A DNA stretch of 39,539 bases from Prevotella sp. UBA4376 (GCA_002391185.1 DGRY01000128.1:1-39539); one strand, 5' to 3'. Positions 1 through 9,463 are shown, counted from the first letter of the stretch. Numbers and translations are program-made. The notes: generated by a model from the letters alone, not told the origin.

Positions 1-583
1 CACTAGAAAATAAAGTGCTGATGCACCAGGGCGCAATCGCGCAAAGGATATCAACCTAACAACTTTGAACGTTGAATTTTGAGGTTTGAAGAATGAAGAA
101 AAAAACAAGAAAACATCTGAATAAACCCGTTCTGAAATGTGGAGTTAAGGTTCTTACAGGCACGAAGTGCCGTGGTTTATCTCTTATCAAGAATTTAAGA
201 CGAGTTGATGAGAGCTTTGCTCGAATAATTTGAGAATTGGCTTGCGCCCTTGCATGGTCTTATAATTCTTATGAATTCAAGTAGAATTAATTAGAAACAT
301 AGGGGCGTTAGCCTAAAAATTCTCTAATTCTCTAATTCTTGATAATATTTTAGAGTAATATTCGCTTGCGAAACTTTAGTTCACTATAAAATAAAATAGC
401 AAAGCATCTGGAAAAATCTGTTTAACTGTAAATTGTTTTCCTGACGTTTATTCTTTTTCCTTCCTTCGAGATGGTTCCTAAATGCCTCCGAGATGGTTTC
501 GAGATGGTTTTTCACTATTTTGTTATTTTTTTTCCTCCACCATAAGAAAAGGGGTGAAATAATCCTATCTGAAGTAAAGTAAA
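1..583. other. Gene-free stretch with short repeats at the window edge
   Basis: No convincing coding region is visible. Bases 64-98 form five consecutive heptamers of the type NTTGAAN, like arrays elsewhere in the window. A GGCAC-GAA-GTGCC hairpin sits at 159-171. A 12-bp inverted repeat (TTATCAAGAATT at 184-195 and its complement at 334-345) spans about 160 bases. The decamer CGAGATGGTT occurs three times, at 467, 489 and 500, the last two directly adjacent. The stretch is the 3' flank of the exopolysaccharide-type operon; I see no clear intrinsic terminator for that operon here. Confidence 0.6.
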
Positions 584-1114
584 CTACAGAAAATCAGGAA
601 CAGAATCCCCAACCCAATAACCATTTTCTGTGATACGACCAGAGATGCTATTCTGCCCTACGACAGCATCGTCATCGCTGTTTTTCTTATATATTTCCTC
701 ATAGTCAGGTTCGGCACCTGTTGGCACAACAACATTAACATCAAACAAAAGAGTAACAACACCTTTGGGCTCAACATTCCCATAAATGCGTATATATTGG
801 CGAACATATCCCCTATTCTTTGCACTATTAAAAAGGAAATTAAGATTAGCTGATTTTCCAGGCATAATAATTCGGCAATGATCATCATCTGCAGTAACAC
901 AACCACACGATGGTTGTATATCACTAATCACAAATGGTTCATCACCAATATTTGTAAGCTTATAGCTTAGTCTGAGATTGTCGTTAAGCATCATTGGGTA
1001 ATAATGCCGGATAGAGTCTTCAACAATAACATGAGTAGGCATTACTCTCTTTTTGCATGATGTAATAGCAAAAAGAGAGAACATAAATATTATGTATAAA
1101 TAGCAATATTTCAT
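584..1114 (-). CDS. DUF1573-domain lipoprotein
   Basis: A 176-residue predicted lipoprotein. The N-terminus is a short hydrophobic signal ending in a lipobox (LFAITSC, Cys about residue 20). The rest matches the DUF1573 pattern: an Ig-like beta-sandwich with the hallmark PSCGC motif near residues 68-72 and strands such as SYKLTNIGDEPFVI before it. DUF1573 proteins are very common in Bacteroidota envelopes and have no agreed biochemical role. It is the last gene of a five-gene minus-strand operon, 17 bp after the DUF4838 gene. Its membership suggests a periplasmic or outer-membrane accessory role in glycan export; that is inference from position only. Confidence 0.85.
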   Translation of the reverse strand: MKYCYLYIIFMFSLFAITSCKKRVMPTHVIVEDSIRHYYPMMLNDNLRLSYKLTNIGDEPFVISDIQPSCGCVTADDDHCRIIMPGKSANLNFLFNSAKNRGYVRQYIRIYGNVEPKGVVTLLFDVNVVVPTGAEPDYEEIYKKNSDDDAVVGQNSISGRITENGYWVGDSVPDFL

Positions 1115-1131
1115 TTGTTTATATATTGATA

Positions 1132-3198
1132 TTATTTCACCATTATTTCGTCAATGGCAAACGAGTGTCCCGATTTAATAATAATTAGATTAACTGGTAT
1201 TTTTCTATCAACCTTTTTAAGAGGAATAGAAATAGTGTGGCGTGTAAAATCGTCAGCTGCTCCGTCAATAGGCATTACCTCAGAAATAACTTTCCCTTCC
1301 TGACAAAGTTTTACGGACTTTGGCAGAAAGATGTGCCATGGTGACGCCTCCATAAAGTTCATCTGCAATTCTCTCCCCTGCACACATGAAACATTAATTT
1401 GAAGAGAATCTCCTGAGAAAATAAGCCAATGTGTGTGATAATCAAACGGAATACCAAGTTTGCCATCAGTAAGAGCAGAAAGTGGCAGCTGACCTTCATC
1501 AAGGCGAGAAGCGCTACTTATCTTGTTTGCAAGAGGATTAGGGGAACAAATAAACAATTTATGATTACTAACAAAATTGATATAATCATCAAGTGTTCCA
1601 TTAGCTTCACGATAATTATTCATTTCAGGAAAAGCTTTATGCCCTGATAGATTATGCATAATCTGACTTAGCATTTCGTTATTAACACTTTTACCAACAA
1701 AGCGCATCAATTCAAAACGTGTATAGTTCAAAGCTGTCAACAATTTATTCAAACGTGTACGCTCATCACCATTTGTTTCTTTAGAAGCCTTCTCAAGATT
1801 ACAAAAGAAAGTATTAAATTCCTGCACATCAAGATACCCTTCAACAGCATCACCGATGCCACCATAAAACTCCAACGGTTTTCCTACTGCGAACGCCCTA
1901 TTTTCTATAGCGTTATAATATTGGATTAAAATATTAGAAGTCTTTGGATAGAATTTCTTAAAGAAACGACAGCATGCCGTCTGCACATCAATAGAAGGAT
2001 TGATAAGCAACTGCGAGATAACAGCCGTCTGCATATCATCAAAAGAAGAAAAATTGTCGCCGGAATCATTAAAAACAACTCCACTCACACCATTCTGCTT
2101 ATAGAATTGTAATCGTTGTTGCAAGATGAGCAAGCATGGGAATGGAGACAAATAATCGTCATAATTGCGATTGTAATCCCATATATATATGCGACTACAA
2201 TATTTTCTCCACTCCTTGATTGTATGCAACAAGCGCTGACCTTTTACGGAATTAACAACATTAGCTTGCAATGGTAAGTCCATAGCACTGACTATCACTC
2301 CCATATTTTTCGGCAAGCGATGTGCAGGCGCAGAAGACATAGTAAGATAGTGCGATGTGACAAATGTGTGGTTAGGGAATCGATGCGCAAGTCGCTCTAC
2401 AAATGCAATAACAGATGGAGCTGCATCATGAAGTGTATTACCAGCTTTCTTGCAACGAGGGCATTGGCACACCACATCATTATCATTAGGCATGATACAA
2501 AACCGAGCAGACTTTTCATCCCCATAGTTGTTTGAAATATATTCAACAAGCTCGTTATAAAGTTCAAAAGATGAGAAACAGAACTGTTTCTTATCCCGTC
2601 CAGTAGCAGTACGAGCATAGCTGTCATCACTCTTGTGAGCGAGAATTTTTCCAAGATTGTGTCCCCAGATAGCCCAATCATAATCAACATGAGAAGCACC
2701 AAGAATAGGAAACATTTCTGGATTTTTATTATAAAGAGAATATATACTGCGATAGTTAAAAGCAAAGTTAGCTGCTTCATTTTTACCATAAGCAAGCATT
2801 GGAGAAGGCAGATCTGTCACATCAAAGCGTTTGTCCCTATCACCTATCATACTGATAAACTGATATATAAGCCAAAGCATTTTATTCTCATCCTTAGCTT
2901 TAAGACAAACACCATGAGAAGTGTAACTTATGGCATAATCAGTAAGCATAGCTGTATTCTGCATCACCGAAATGCTCATTATCTGCTTTTGCTTGTCATT
3001 CGGCTTTGTGAGTACAGATTCAGAAAAAGCTGATCTATTATCAAGATGTTTTCTTAAATAACCAGCCCACTTTGCATCAGATTTACTATCATTGCGCAAT
3101 GGCACAACAAGATAATAATCAGTAGATTGTGGCTTTGGATGAAACGCATCACATGCCGAGAAAAGAAACAAAAAAGTAAATAACAGAAAAACCTTCAT
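1132..3198 (-). CDS. DUF4838 glycoside-hydrolase-like lipoprotein
   Basis: A 688-residue predicted lipoprotein (lipobox FLFSAC, Cys16). It resembles the DUF4838 family, which is thought to have a TIM-barrel related to glycoside hydrolases. Visible family-like features are an N-terminal alpha/beta domain (about 25-130), the segment DYDWAIWGHNLGKIL (about 173-187), and the cluster PNDNDVVCQCPRCK (237-250) with Cys244, Cys246 and Cys249. The last 130 residues look like a beta-sandwich of the F5/8 type C or galactose-binding kind. It lies 14 bp after the TPR-YaiO gene and 17 bp before the DUF1573 gene. In other synthase-dependent exopolysaccharide systems a periplasmic hydrolase or deacetylase (BcsZ, AlgL, PgaB) occupies a comparable role, so this could trim or edit the exported polymer. 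No substrate can be read from the sequence. Confidence 0.75.
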   Translation of the reverse strand: MKVFLLFTFLFLFSACDAFHPKPQSTDYYLVVPLRNDSKSDAKWAGYLRKHLDNRSAFSESVLTKPNDKQKQIMSISVMQNTAMLTDYAISYTSHGVCLKAKDENKMLWLIYQFISMIGDRDKRFDVTDLPSPMLAYGKNEAANFAFNYRSIYSLYNKNPEMFPILGASHVDYDWAIWGHNLGKILAHKSDDSYARTATGRDKKQFCFSSFELYNELVEYISNNYGDEKSARFCIMPNDNDVVCQCPRCKKAGNTLHDAAPSVIAFVERLAHRFPNHTFVTSHYLTMSSAPAHRLPKNMGVIVSAMDLPLQANVVNSVKGQRLLHTIKEWRKYCSRIYIWDYNRNYDDYLSPFPCLLILQQRLQFYKQNGVSGVVFNDSGDNFSSFDDMQTAVISQLLINPSIDVQTACCRFFKKFYPKTSNILIQYYNAIENRAFAVGKPLEFYGGIGDAVEGYLDVQEFNTFFCNLEKASKETNGDERTRLNKLLTALNYTRFELMRFVGKSVNNEMLSQIMHNLSGHKAFPEMNNYREANGTLDDYINFVSNHKLFICSPNPLANKISSASRLDEGQLPLSALTDGKLGIPFDYHTHWLIFSGDSLQINVSCVQGRELQMNFMEASPWHIFLPKSVKLCQEGKVISEVMPIDGAADDFTRHTISIPLKKVDRKIPVNLIIIKSGHSFAIDEIMVK

Positions 3199-3212
3199 CG
3201 TTTATTTTTATA

Positions 3213-6155
3213 TCAGAAAGAAATATTAAGTTGCAGATATATATTGAATAAATTCTTATATCGTGTACTAACCTTTTCGGAATAAGACTCGGCTGTGCCA
3301 AGCATAAAATTATTCTGGGAATAGAATGTGAACCAATCTCCTTGAACAAGCAGAGACATATTACCTGTAAGCATCCAGTGATAGCCCATTCCAACAGAAG
3401 AGTTCATGTGACTGAAAGTACCAGGAAGACCATTATCAAGAATAGCCGATTCTGGAGCTGTTCCCGCACCTACTTGAGCAAATATAAATGAAAGATGATT
3501 GTTCTCGTTAGGATAATACTTCCCTTGCGAGGAAATATTAAAGAAGAGTTTTTTGTTTACAATAACTCCGTCTCCCTTCACTCCAAGAGAAAAATTCCCA
3601 AGATTTTTCGAAACGCCAATACCAACATTATATAGATTTGTCCAAGTCTTGTTCCATCCATCAAACTGCCATTCACCATCATCAGTTGCCTCTGTAGAAG
3701 GCTTAAAACGCTCTGAAGATGCCTCAACACTACGATAACCTCCATGGAGATCAACACCCCAACCATTATTCAGTTCATACCCTACACTTCCATAGAGCTG
3801 TCTGCGTGGGAAAAACATATTACTCCAGCCACCACCTATAGTGACAGAGATAGGTGCTTTGAAATAATGAGTCCATTCGGCAACCACCTGAACGCCAGCG
3901 CCTCCAAAAGAAGAATTTTCTTCAGTCGTTTTATTTGCATATCCCTCTCTTCCGCTATAGTTCACAGATAACGAATAGGTGTTTTTAATATTCTTCAGTG
4001 AATACCCAATAGAAGCTATTGCACGAGTGTTATTGTTATCACTCACACGAGAATGAAGATAACCAAGTGCAATACAATTCTTCTGACAATGAAACATCAG
4101 CTCTTTAAGATGTTCACGCACCTCAACATCATTATCGTTATATTTTTGATACACATAAGCAGAATCATACAAATGTAGCTTTTCGTATATCAATCCCTTG
4201 TCATAAAGCAACTCTACATCATCAGAATTGTAATATAACGCAGAATCAACCACAGCCATAGCCTGCCAAGAATGATTATCTTTCAGGAGTTTGAGAGCTT
4301 TAAGAGCACTGCTTACAGAGAAAGCACGCACAAGAAGTGTGTCGCCAGAAAGAGAATCAAGATAAGGACGCAACAAGTTAAGTGCATGATCATAGTCCTC
4401 CGCTCTATTATAAACTGTTGATTTCTTTATTCGGAAAGTGATATCATCAGGATAGCTTTCAAGTGCCTGATCGAGATACATGTTATATTCATCATTTTTA
4501 TGTAATTGTGCAGAGGTATTAACAGAATATAGCAATCCGTAATAGCTTTCAGGACATAGCCTTACAAGCCTTATAGCTTCGCTGTTAGCCTTACGAATAG
4601 CTCCTTTGGCTATAAGCTTCTTGATATAAGGAACAGCCATTTCTTCGTAACAGCCACTATAAAGTTCATAATCTGTGTTTTCAAAATCAGAAAGTTCTTT
4701 TTCTATAACACTTAGTGCATTATCGGTCTGACCTGTTTTGTCCATCAGTTCTGCCTTGCGAACCAACCACTTGTTATGACCAAATATATCCTGTCCGGCT
4801 ATATTCAGAAGAGTAAGTGCTTTGTCGTAACGTCCGAGCTCATACAGACACGAATACTTTTTATTCCATGCCAAACAAAGATTCTCTCTATCTTTGCTTT
4901 TACTTATTACAAAATCAAGATCTGGAATGGCTTCTTCATAGAGTTTAGCCATCATCAACTGATTTGCTTTTTCCAAATGATAACACGACAACTCTTCGAT
5001 AACACCCTTATTATTAGGCTGCATACGTAAAGCCTTTTCTAAAAGATTTGCCCATTTTCTTGTATTACCAAGACGTTTCTGTACAATAGCCTCTTTATAA
5101 ACAAGCTTAAATGTGACACCCTGACGTTTCTTCATCTCATGAATATAAAAAAGGGCATCATCATTATACTGACGCGACATGGATGTGTTCAACAAATAGT
5201 TAAGTGCTTCTAAAGAATGGCTCTTCTCATAAAGTTTGCCAAACTGCACATAAGGATCGTTGTTTAACGACTCATAGGCAGATTCTTTTTCAAGTTCATT
5301 TAAAAAAGAATTGAGCCCTGAATTAGAGTGCAAACGCATATAGCTCTTGATAAAGGCTATAGCCTCTGAATATCGATGTTCTTCAGCAAGAATAGAAGCT
5401 TTCTTACGTGCAAGCAGAACACTACCCGTTTGCATAACACCTCTCTCAGCAATGCACAAAGCCGCATTCTTATTGCCTTGCTGAAGATAGAGATTGCACA
5501 GAGAGAAATAGTTTTCTGCATTATGTGAATCTTCTTTTACAAGAGTTTCAAGATTACTGATAGCTTGCGACAAATCGCCTTTCTTGCGCAAAATTCCTGC
5601 CTGTTCTTCCAAGCGATAGTGATATTGCTGACGAAGTTTCACATCTGTAGGATATATTTTGCAGAGACGGGCAAGAAGGCGGTCTGCCTCAGCATTATTC
5701 CCTTGTTTAAGATATAGTCTTATCTTCTGCAACCATAACGACTTAGAATAAGGTCGCATCTCAAGAAGGTCGTTAACATAACAGATAGCAACAGAGTAGT
5801 GGCCCTGTTCTTCTTCAAGACTGATGAGTAGTTTATAAGCCTGCGCGTTCTTATCATTATTGCGCACAGCCTTAATCAGAAAGAAACGAGCTTTATCATA
5901 CTGATTTCGATTGCAAAGATATTGTCCCATAAGCTCGTTAAGTTGCGAATCATCTGGATAGATAGGAAGAGCCTCGTCAAGAAGTTTCTTTCCTGCCCTC
6001 CATTTGTGTTCTCGGAAATATGAACGTGTTGCCGACTCATAATAACTAAGAGCTTTTTTATCTTTAGCTTCAACAGTTGTACAGACTGCAAACAAAAAAA
6101 ACATCAGTAAAACAGTTGATATTATTTTTTTTATAAACATCATTTTCTTCATCAT
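3213..6155 (-). CDS. TPR protein with C-terminal YaiO-type outer-membrane barrel
   Basis: A 980-residue protein. A signal peptide (hydrophobic stretch about 13-30) is followed by a long array of tetratricopeptide-like helical repeats to about residue 700. Then comes a region of alternating beta strands with many aromatic and glycine residues (about 715-980), ending in NISF, a terminal Phe typical of outer-membrane barrels. The C-terminal part has the look of the YaiO family. A periplasmic TPR scaffold fused to an outer-membrane pore is the arrangement of PgaA and BcsC, which thread polysaccharide through the outer membrane. Its ATG overlaps the stop of the upstream glycosyltransferase by 4 bp, so translation is probably coupled. 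In Escherichia coli, yaiO neighbours the GT2 gene yaiP, which supports the pairing. Polymer identity is unknown. Confidence 0.8.
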   Translation of the reverse strand: MMKKMMFIKKIISTVLLMFFLFAVCTTVEAKDKKALSYYESATRSYFREHKWRAGKKLLDEALPIYPDDSQLNELMGQYLCNRNQYDKARFFLIKAVRNNDKNAQAYKLLISLEEEQGHYSVAICYVNDLLEMRPYSKSLWLQKIRLYLKQGNNAEADRLLARLCKIYPTDVKLRQQYHYRLEEQAGILRKKGDLSQAISNLETLVKEDSHNAENYFSLCNLYLQQGNKNAALCIAERGVMQTGSVLLARKKASILAEEHRYSEAIAFIKSYMRLHSNSGLNSFLNELEKESAYESLNNDPYVQFGKLYEKSHSLEALNYLLNTSMSRQYNDDALFYIHEMKKRQGVTFKLVYKEAIVQKRLGNTRKWANLLEKALRMQPNNKGVIEELSCYHLEKANQLMMAKLYEEAIPDLDFVISKSKDRENLCLAWNKKYSCLYELGRYDKALTLLNIAGQDIFGHNKWLVRKAELMDKTGQTDNALSVIEKELSDFENTDYELYSGCYEEMAVPYIKKLIAKGAIRKANSEAIRLVRLCPESYYGLLYSVNTSAQLHKNDEYNMYLDQALESYPDDITFRIKKSTVYNRAEDYDHALNLLRPYLDSLSGDTLLVRAFSVSSALKALKLLKDNHSWQAMAVVDSALYYNSDDVELLYDKGLIYEKLHLYDSAYVYQKYNDNDVEVREHLKELMFHCQKNCIALGYLHSRVSDNNNTRAIASIGYSLKNIKNTYSLSVNYSGREGYANKTTEENSSFGGAGVQVVAEWTHYFKAPISVTIGGGWSNMFFPRRQLYGSVGYELNNGWGVDLHGGYRSVEASSERFKPSTEATDDGEWQFDGWNKTWTNLYNVGIGVSKNLGNFSLGVKGDGVIVNKKLFFNISSQGKYYPNENNHLSFIFAQVGAGTAPESAILDNGLPGTFSHMNSSVGMGYHWMLTGNMSLLVQGDWFTFYSQNNFMLGTAESYSEKVSTRYKNLFNIYLQLNISF

Positions 6156-7576
6156 GATTTTTTATTTGTATTATAACCCTTACGCGACATTTTTCCCCAA
6201 CTCGAACGAGTATGAAACAGAAACTTTACATATCCCATTAGCGAACAGAACACAAGAAAAGGATGATATAAGAATGGCTCAAACAAAGATGCCAGCAACA
6301 CAAGCAAGTAATCCCTACACTTATCAAAGGTACGTCCCGACATATAATCGAAGCACATAGTAACCATTGCAACCATAATGCTAAAGAAATATATAGACAT
6401 AAAGATAATCAGTGCACACAACCAGTTAACAGCATCAGTAATAGCCAGATACATGAACACACCTACCCCCGTAGCTTCTACTATCGGAGCAAAGAACTCA
6501 AAGATAAGAAGATAAGGCAGAGTTATCAGTCCCAATCTGCGATACTTTGGGTTGAAAACCATATCACGATGACGTACGAAAGTTTGGAAAAGTCCACGTG
6601 CCCAACGTATTCGTTGACGATATAGAATGGTAAGCGTAGAAGGTGCCTCTGTCCAACAACACGTTGCAGGAATCTGCTCCACACGATATGGACGGTTGAA
6701 ATTACAACAGTATCTTATGGCACTCCACACCATATCCATGTCCTCGGCAAGAGAGTCAGGAGTATATCCACCAGCAGCAATCATCACCTCGGTATTAAAA
6801 AGTCCATAACCACCTGAAACATTAGGCATGGCATTTATTGCCGACCATGCCATCTTGCCCACAAAGAACGAGCGCAGATATTCGAGCACCTGGAAAAGTG
6901 GCAAAGGCAACCATGGCGCACGATGGTTGAGGATTCGTCCTCTGCTCACCTTACATCCATTAGACATTGTCATAGCTCCACTCACGGCTATTACATTGTC
7001 TTTCTTCAGCACAGGTCTAATACATTGGAAGATGGCATCTCGCGAAAGAATGCAATCAACATCAGTATTTACAAAATAAGGATAGCGAACCACGTTGAGT
7101 CCTGCGTTAACGGCATCAGCCTTTGTTCCTCCATTCACCTTGTCAATAACTGTAAGACGGGAATATTTTGGCAAGCTCGATTTAAACATACGTCGATAAG
7201 GACAAGTATGTATCCGCTCATGATAGGCATAAGGAACCTCAACAAGTTGAAAATTATCTATCATCTTCTCAAGAGTAGAATCAGAACTACCATCGTTAAC
7301 AATAATAACCTCAAACACAGGATAATCCTGATCGAGCAGCGAGAGAACATTATCAACAATTGTTTTTTCTTCATTATATGCAGGAGCAACAATAGACACT
7401 CCTGGCGCATAAGGACTTTTTCTTATCAATTCCTTATCATACACTTCCAGCGAATATTCCTTCTGTCGTATGATTTTCTTGCCTGCAAGAATCATCATGT
7501 AAACATAAGAAGCTATCAATGTGAGAGAATAAAAATATATGGTATTTCCAAAAAAATCAAACAAGAACTCTTTCAT
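6152..7576 (-). CDS. Processive family 2 glycosyltransferase (polysaccharide synthase)
   Basis: A 474-residue inner-membrane GT2 enzyme of the PgaC/IcaA/hyaluronan-synthase type. One N-terminal membrane segment (about 9-31) precedes the GT-A domain. Its motifs are all present: APAYNEE (64-70), DGSSDS (95-100), the metal-binding TDVDC (D172, D174), the catalytic-base region AEDMD (277-281) and QRIRW (321-325), the QxxRW signature of processive synthases. At least three C-terminal membrane helices follow (about 350-455), suiting coupled synthesis and translocation. It overlaps the preceding HEAT-like gene by 20 bp and the following TPR-YaiO gene by 4 bp. I see no PilZ or PgaD-like partner; the HEAT-like membrane protein may take that place. 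The sugar donor cannot be deduced. Confidence 0.9.
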   Translation of the reverse strand: MKEFLFDFFGNTIYFYSLTLIASYVYMMILAGKKIIRQKEYSLEVYDKELIRKSPYAPGVSIVAPAYNEEKTIVDNVLSLLDQDYPVFEVIIVNDGSSDSTLEKMIDNFQLVEVPYAYHERIHTCPYRRMFKSSLPKYSRLTVIDKVNGGTKADAVNAGLNVVRYPYFVNTDVDCILSRDAIFQCIRPVLKKDNVIAVSGAMTMSNGCKVSRGRILNHRAPWLPLPLFQVLEYLRSFFVGKMAWSAINAMPNVSGGYGLFNTEVMIAAGGYTPDSLAEDMDMVWSAIRYCCNFNRPYRVEQIPATCCWTEAPSTLTILYRQRIRWARGLFQTFVRHRDMVFNPKYRRLGLITLPYLLIFEFFAPIVEATGVGVFMYLAITDAVNWLCALIIFMSIYFFSIMVAMVTMCFDYMSGRTFDKCRDYLLVLLASLFEPFLYHPFLVFCSLMGYVKFLFHTRSSWGKMSRKGYNTNKKS

Positions 7577-8909
7577 TAGCCTTTTCTGTTAACTGTTTAA
7601 CGATCAATGGGTTTTGAACATGCTTAAAAAGAATAGACTGCTCTGGCAAAGCTTTACTCTGCAACTCGTTGAAAACCTTAGCACTCTCCTTGTTGTAGTA
7701 TTTCAACGCATAGAGAATCTGAAGTTTGGTGTCATTAGATGCTGTTTTGTTGTATGCCTCCATGTAAAAATCCACAGCACGTCCCGAATGCATCTCGAAC
7801 ACCTCTCGAACAATAAGCGAACGTGAAGTTTCGTTTTCAACCCAATAACGATCCATCATTGTTTTTTCCTCTGAAAGACATTTACGCCAACCCATAACTG
7901 TATAAGCGGCATTACGGCAACGGGCATCATCCTTGTCAAAGAATTCCGCCATCTGCTTAACTTCATCATCAGTACCCCAGTAGCCTGCATCATATATCAT
8001 ATAAGGCTTCACCAGCGGCTCTTTCAATTCATTGAGAATAGCCATATATGAAGGCATTAATCGACCACGCTTCTTGCACAATCGCATACATTCATGAAGG
8101 TTAATAGCATCCCACGGTGTGAATTGTTCATTAAGATAATCCTTATTGAGCAGTTCATATGGATTAGAATTATTCGACATGAAATAGCACACTCTTGCAA
8201 GACTTCTAAGAGAATGGTGCCGACTGTTCACAAGTCTAACCATCAAACCAGGTTGCACTGTTACATCCAATATGCGCATTGTTTGAAGAATACGAATACA
8301 GTTTCTGTAATTTCTCCCAACAAGAGAACTGTTAATATATTGTGTTATTCCAAGCAACACATAAACAATATCGCGATTATGTGCATTGATGTTGTTGTCA
8401 CCAAGTTCAAAATGAATATCTATAAGCACTCCAAGAAGGTCATGCATCAAACTTTTTTTTAGTGAGACGCCATTAAGCCCCAGAATTCTGTCTATCTCGT
8501 ATTCAGAAAGGTCGTTTGCATCGTAAAGCACATTGCAAATAGAGTCATGAAATCTGCGCATAAGCAGCCGATGTCTATACTTGCTCCTCATTTCACAATA
8601 AACGAACCTAAACCAAAAAAGAAAAACACAAGCTCCCACCATAACAGAAACAATGATTACCATATAAGCTATTCTTATTACCCATGGAAAGTCATAGAAT
8701 TTGTCCTTATAATAATAAAAATAGTAATTTACGATATCAAATCCATAAAATTCAAGTTCAGTTGTTCCTGGCATCACACTATCCGAAGAAGGCTCAATAT
8801 TTAAAATGAGTCCTCGACAGCGTAATACCCATAACGCGACAATTAGAGCCAAAGAGAATAGGCAAACAAACTTCTGCCTAATCACATGATGTGTCAACGA
8901 AAGTTGCAT
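7557..8909 (-). CDS. Membrane protein with HEAT-like helical repeats
   Basis: A 450-residue protein with two predicted membrane segments near the N-terminus (about 14-36 and 77-103) separated by a roughly 40-residue extracytoplasmic loop rich in Tyr and Phe. The rest (about 105-450) is cytoplasmic alpha-helical sequence that looks like degenerate HEAT repeats, for example VRLVNSRHHSLRSLARVCYF and the ARCRNAAYTVMGW stretch. It is the first gene of the operon, about 105 bases below a good promoter box, and its end overlaps the GT2 gene by 20 bp. A scaffold or regulatory subunit of the synthase is plausible from position. Nothing in the sequence suggests catalysis. The family is not one I can name precisely. 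Confidence 0.75.
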   Translation of the reverse strand: MQLSLTHHVIRQKFVCLFSLALIVALWVLRCRGLILNIEPSSDSVMPGTTELEFYGFDIVNYYFYYYKDKFYDFPWVIRIAYMVIIVSVMVGACVFLFWFRFVYCEMRSKYRHRLLMRRFHDSICNVLYDANDLSEYEIDRILGLNGVSLKKSLMHDLLGVLIDIHFELGDNNINAHNRDIVYVLLGITQYINSSLVGRNYRNCIRILQTMRILDVTVQPGLMVRLVNSRHHSLRSLARVCYFMSNNSNPYELLNKDYLNEQFTPWDAINLHECMRLCKKRGRLMPSYMAILNELKEPLVKPYMIYDAGYWGTDDEVKQMAEFFDKDDARCRNAAYTVMGWRKCLSEEKTMMDRYWVENETSRSLIVREVFEMHSGRAVDFYMEAYNKTASNDTKLQILYALKYYNKESAKVFNELQSKALPEQSILFKHVQNPLIVKQLTEKANERVLV

Positions 8910-9020
8910 TTACAAAAAAAATCATTCAGGCTACAATTTACTTGAGTTATTTTTTCGCATTATACCAGATGCTAATGTAGTCCTACTAAATTGTTACTTA
9001 TTACTTAATTAATTTCGTGG

Positions 9021-9050
9021 CAAAGGTATACATTTTTTTTTGATTACAAA
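9021..9050 (-). promoter_or_regulatory. Promoter of the exopolysaccharide-type operon
   Basis: On the minus strand the -7 box TACCTTTG (9021-9028) matches the Bacteroidota consensus TAnnTTTG, with TTTG at 9047-9050 eighteen bases upstream. The start site would fall near 9015, giving a leader of about 105 bases before the HEAT-like gene. Confidence 0.7.
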
Positions 9051-9225
9051 CAATTATTTTGCATTATTTATTGCAAATTAAATTTAAAATCGTTTTGTAC
9101 ATATAATTTGTTATAAAAGGCTAATTATAAGCTACATATTGTTAGACGCCAGCACAAATATATCGAATTTTATTTACTCAAAAAAAAACTTAATAAAAAC
9201 AAATTGTTAAAACAAATATTTTGAT

Positions 9226-9297
9226 TTAAAAGCTTTCCAAATAGCTATTTCGAAAGCGAATGCAATCCCACAATAGCCACATTAGAAAGCTTTCAAA
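9226..9297 (-). terminator. Possible stem-loop terminator or attenuator after the 36-codon ORF
   Basis: The arms AAAGCTTTC at 9228-9236 and its reverse complement near 9285-9294 extend imperfectly with an inner AGCTATT-like match. On the minus strand the 3' arm is followed by a weak T-rich run. It is weaker than the two other terminators called in this part of the window. Confidence 0.3.
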
Positions 9298-9352
9298 GAA
9301 AAGTTAAACAAAAAAAACAAATTACATTTTATTTACACTCTATACTCATCAT

Positions 9353-9463
9353 TTATGCTGTCCACCCAGCATTTTGATGTGAAGTACCATAAATTTGCTC
9401 TTCATTATAAACATTGTCAAGGTCGAATTCTTCCTCGAAATGCATTTTAGGTTTTCTTCTCAT
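9353..9463 (-). CDS. Small peptide of 36 residues with strong ribosome-binding site
   Basis: A short ORF not resembling any family I recognise. The peptide begins MRRKPKMHFEEEFDLD and ends SHQNAGWTA: basic start, acidic middle, Gly/Asn/Trp-containing tail. It has no membrane segment. An exact AGGAGG lies 8 bases before the ATG, rare in Bacteroidota, which mostly do without Shine-Dalgarno sequences. A promoter box TATATTTG (9548-9555) sits about 85 bases upstream, and the leader contains a hairpin with 7-bp arms (9506-9530). These together favour a translated gene. It could be a modified-peptide precursor, a leader peptide or a signalling peptide, but no maturation enzyme is nearby. The next minus-strand gene is 440 bases downstream behind its own promoter. 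Confidence 0.5.
   Translation of the reverse strand: MRRKPKMHFEEEFDLDNVYNEEQIYGTSHQNAGWTA

Larger units (their letters stand above)
8910..9352. other. AT-rich intergenic region between peptide ORF and operon
   Basis: About 440 bases without a credible gene. It contains the operon promoter (9021-9050) and an imperfect stem-loop (about 9226-9297) whose arms share AAAGCTTTC and a variant of AGCTATT. On the minus strand the stem-loop lies between the 36-codon ORF and the operon promoter and ends in a short T-rich stretch, so it may end or attenuate the peptide transcript. The rest is poly-A/T rich with nothing recognised. Confidence 0.55.

Noticed and set aside
2397..2795. Long overlapping frames within the DUF4838, HTCS and SusC genes
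   Set aside because: They overlap clear genes in other frames or strands and show low-complexity composition with no start signals.
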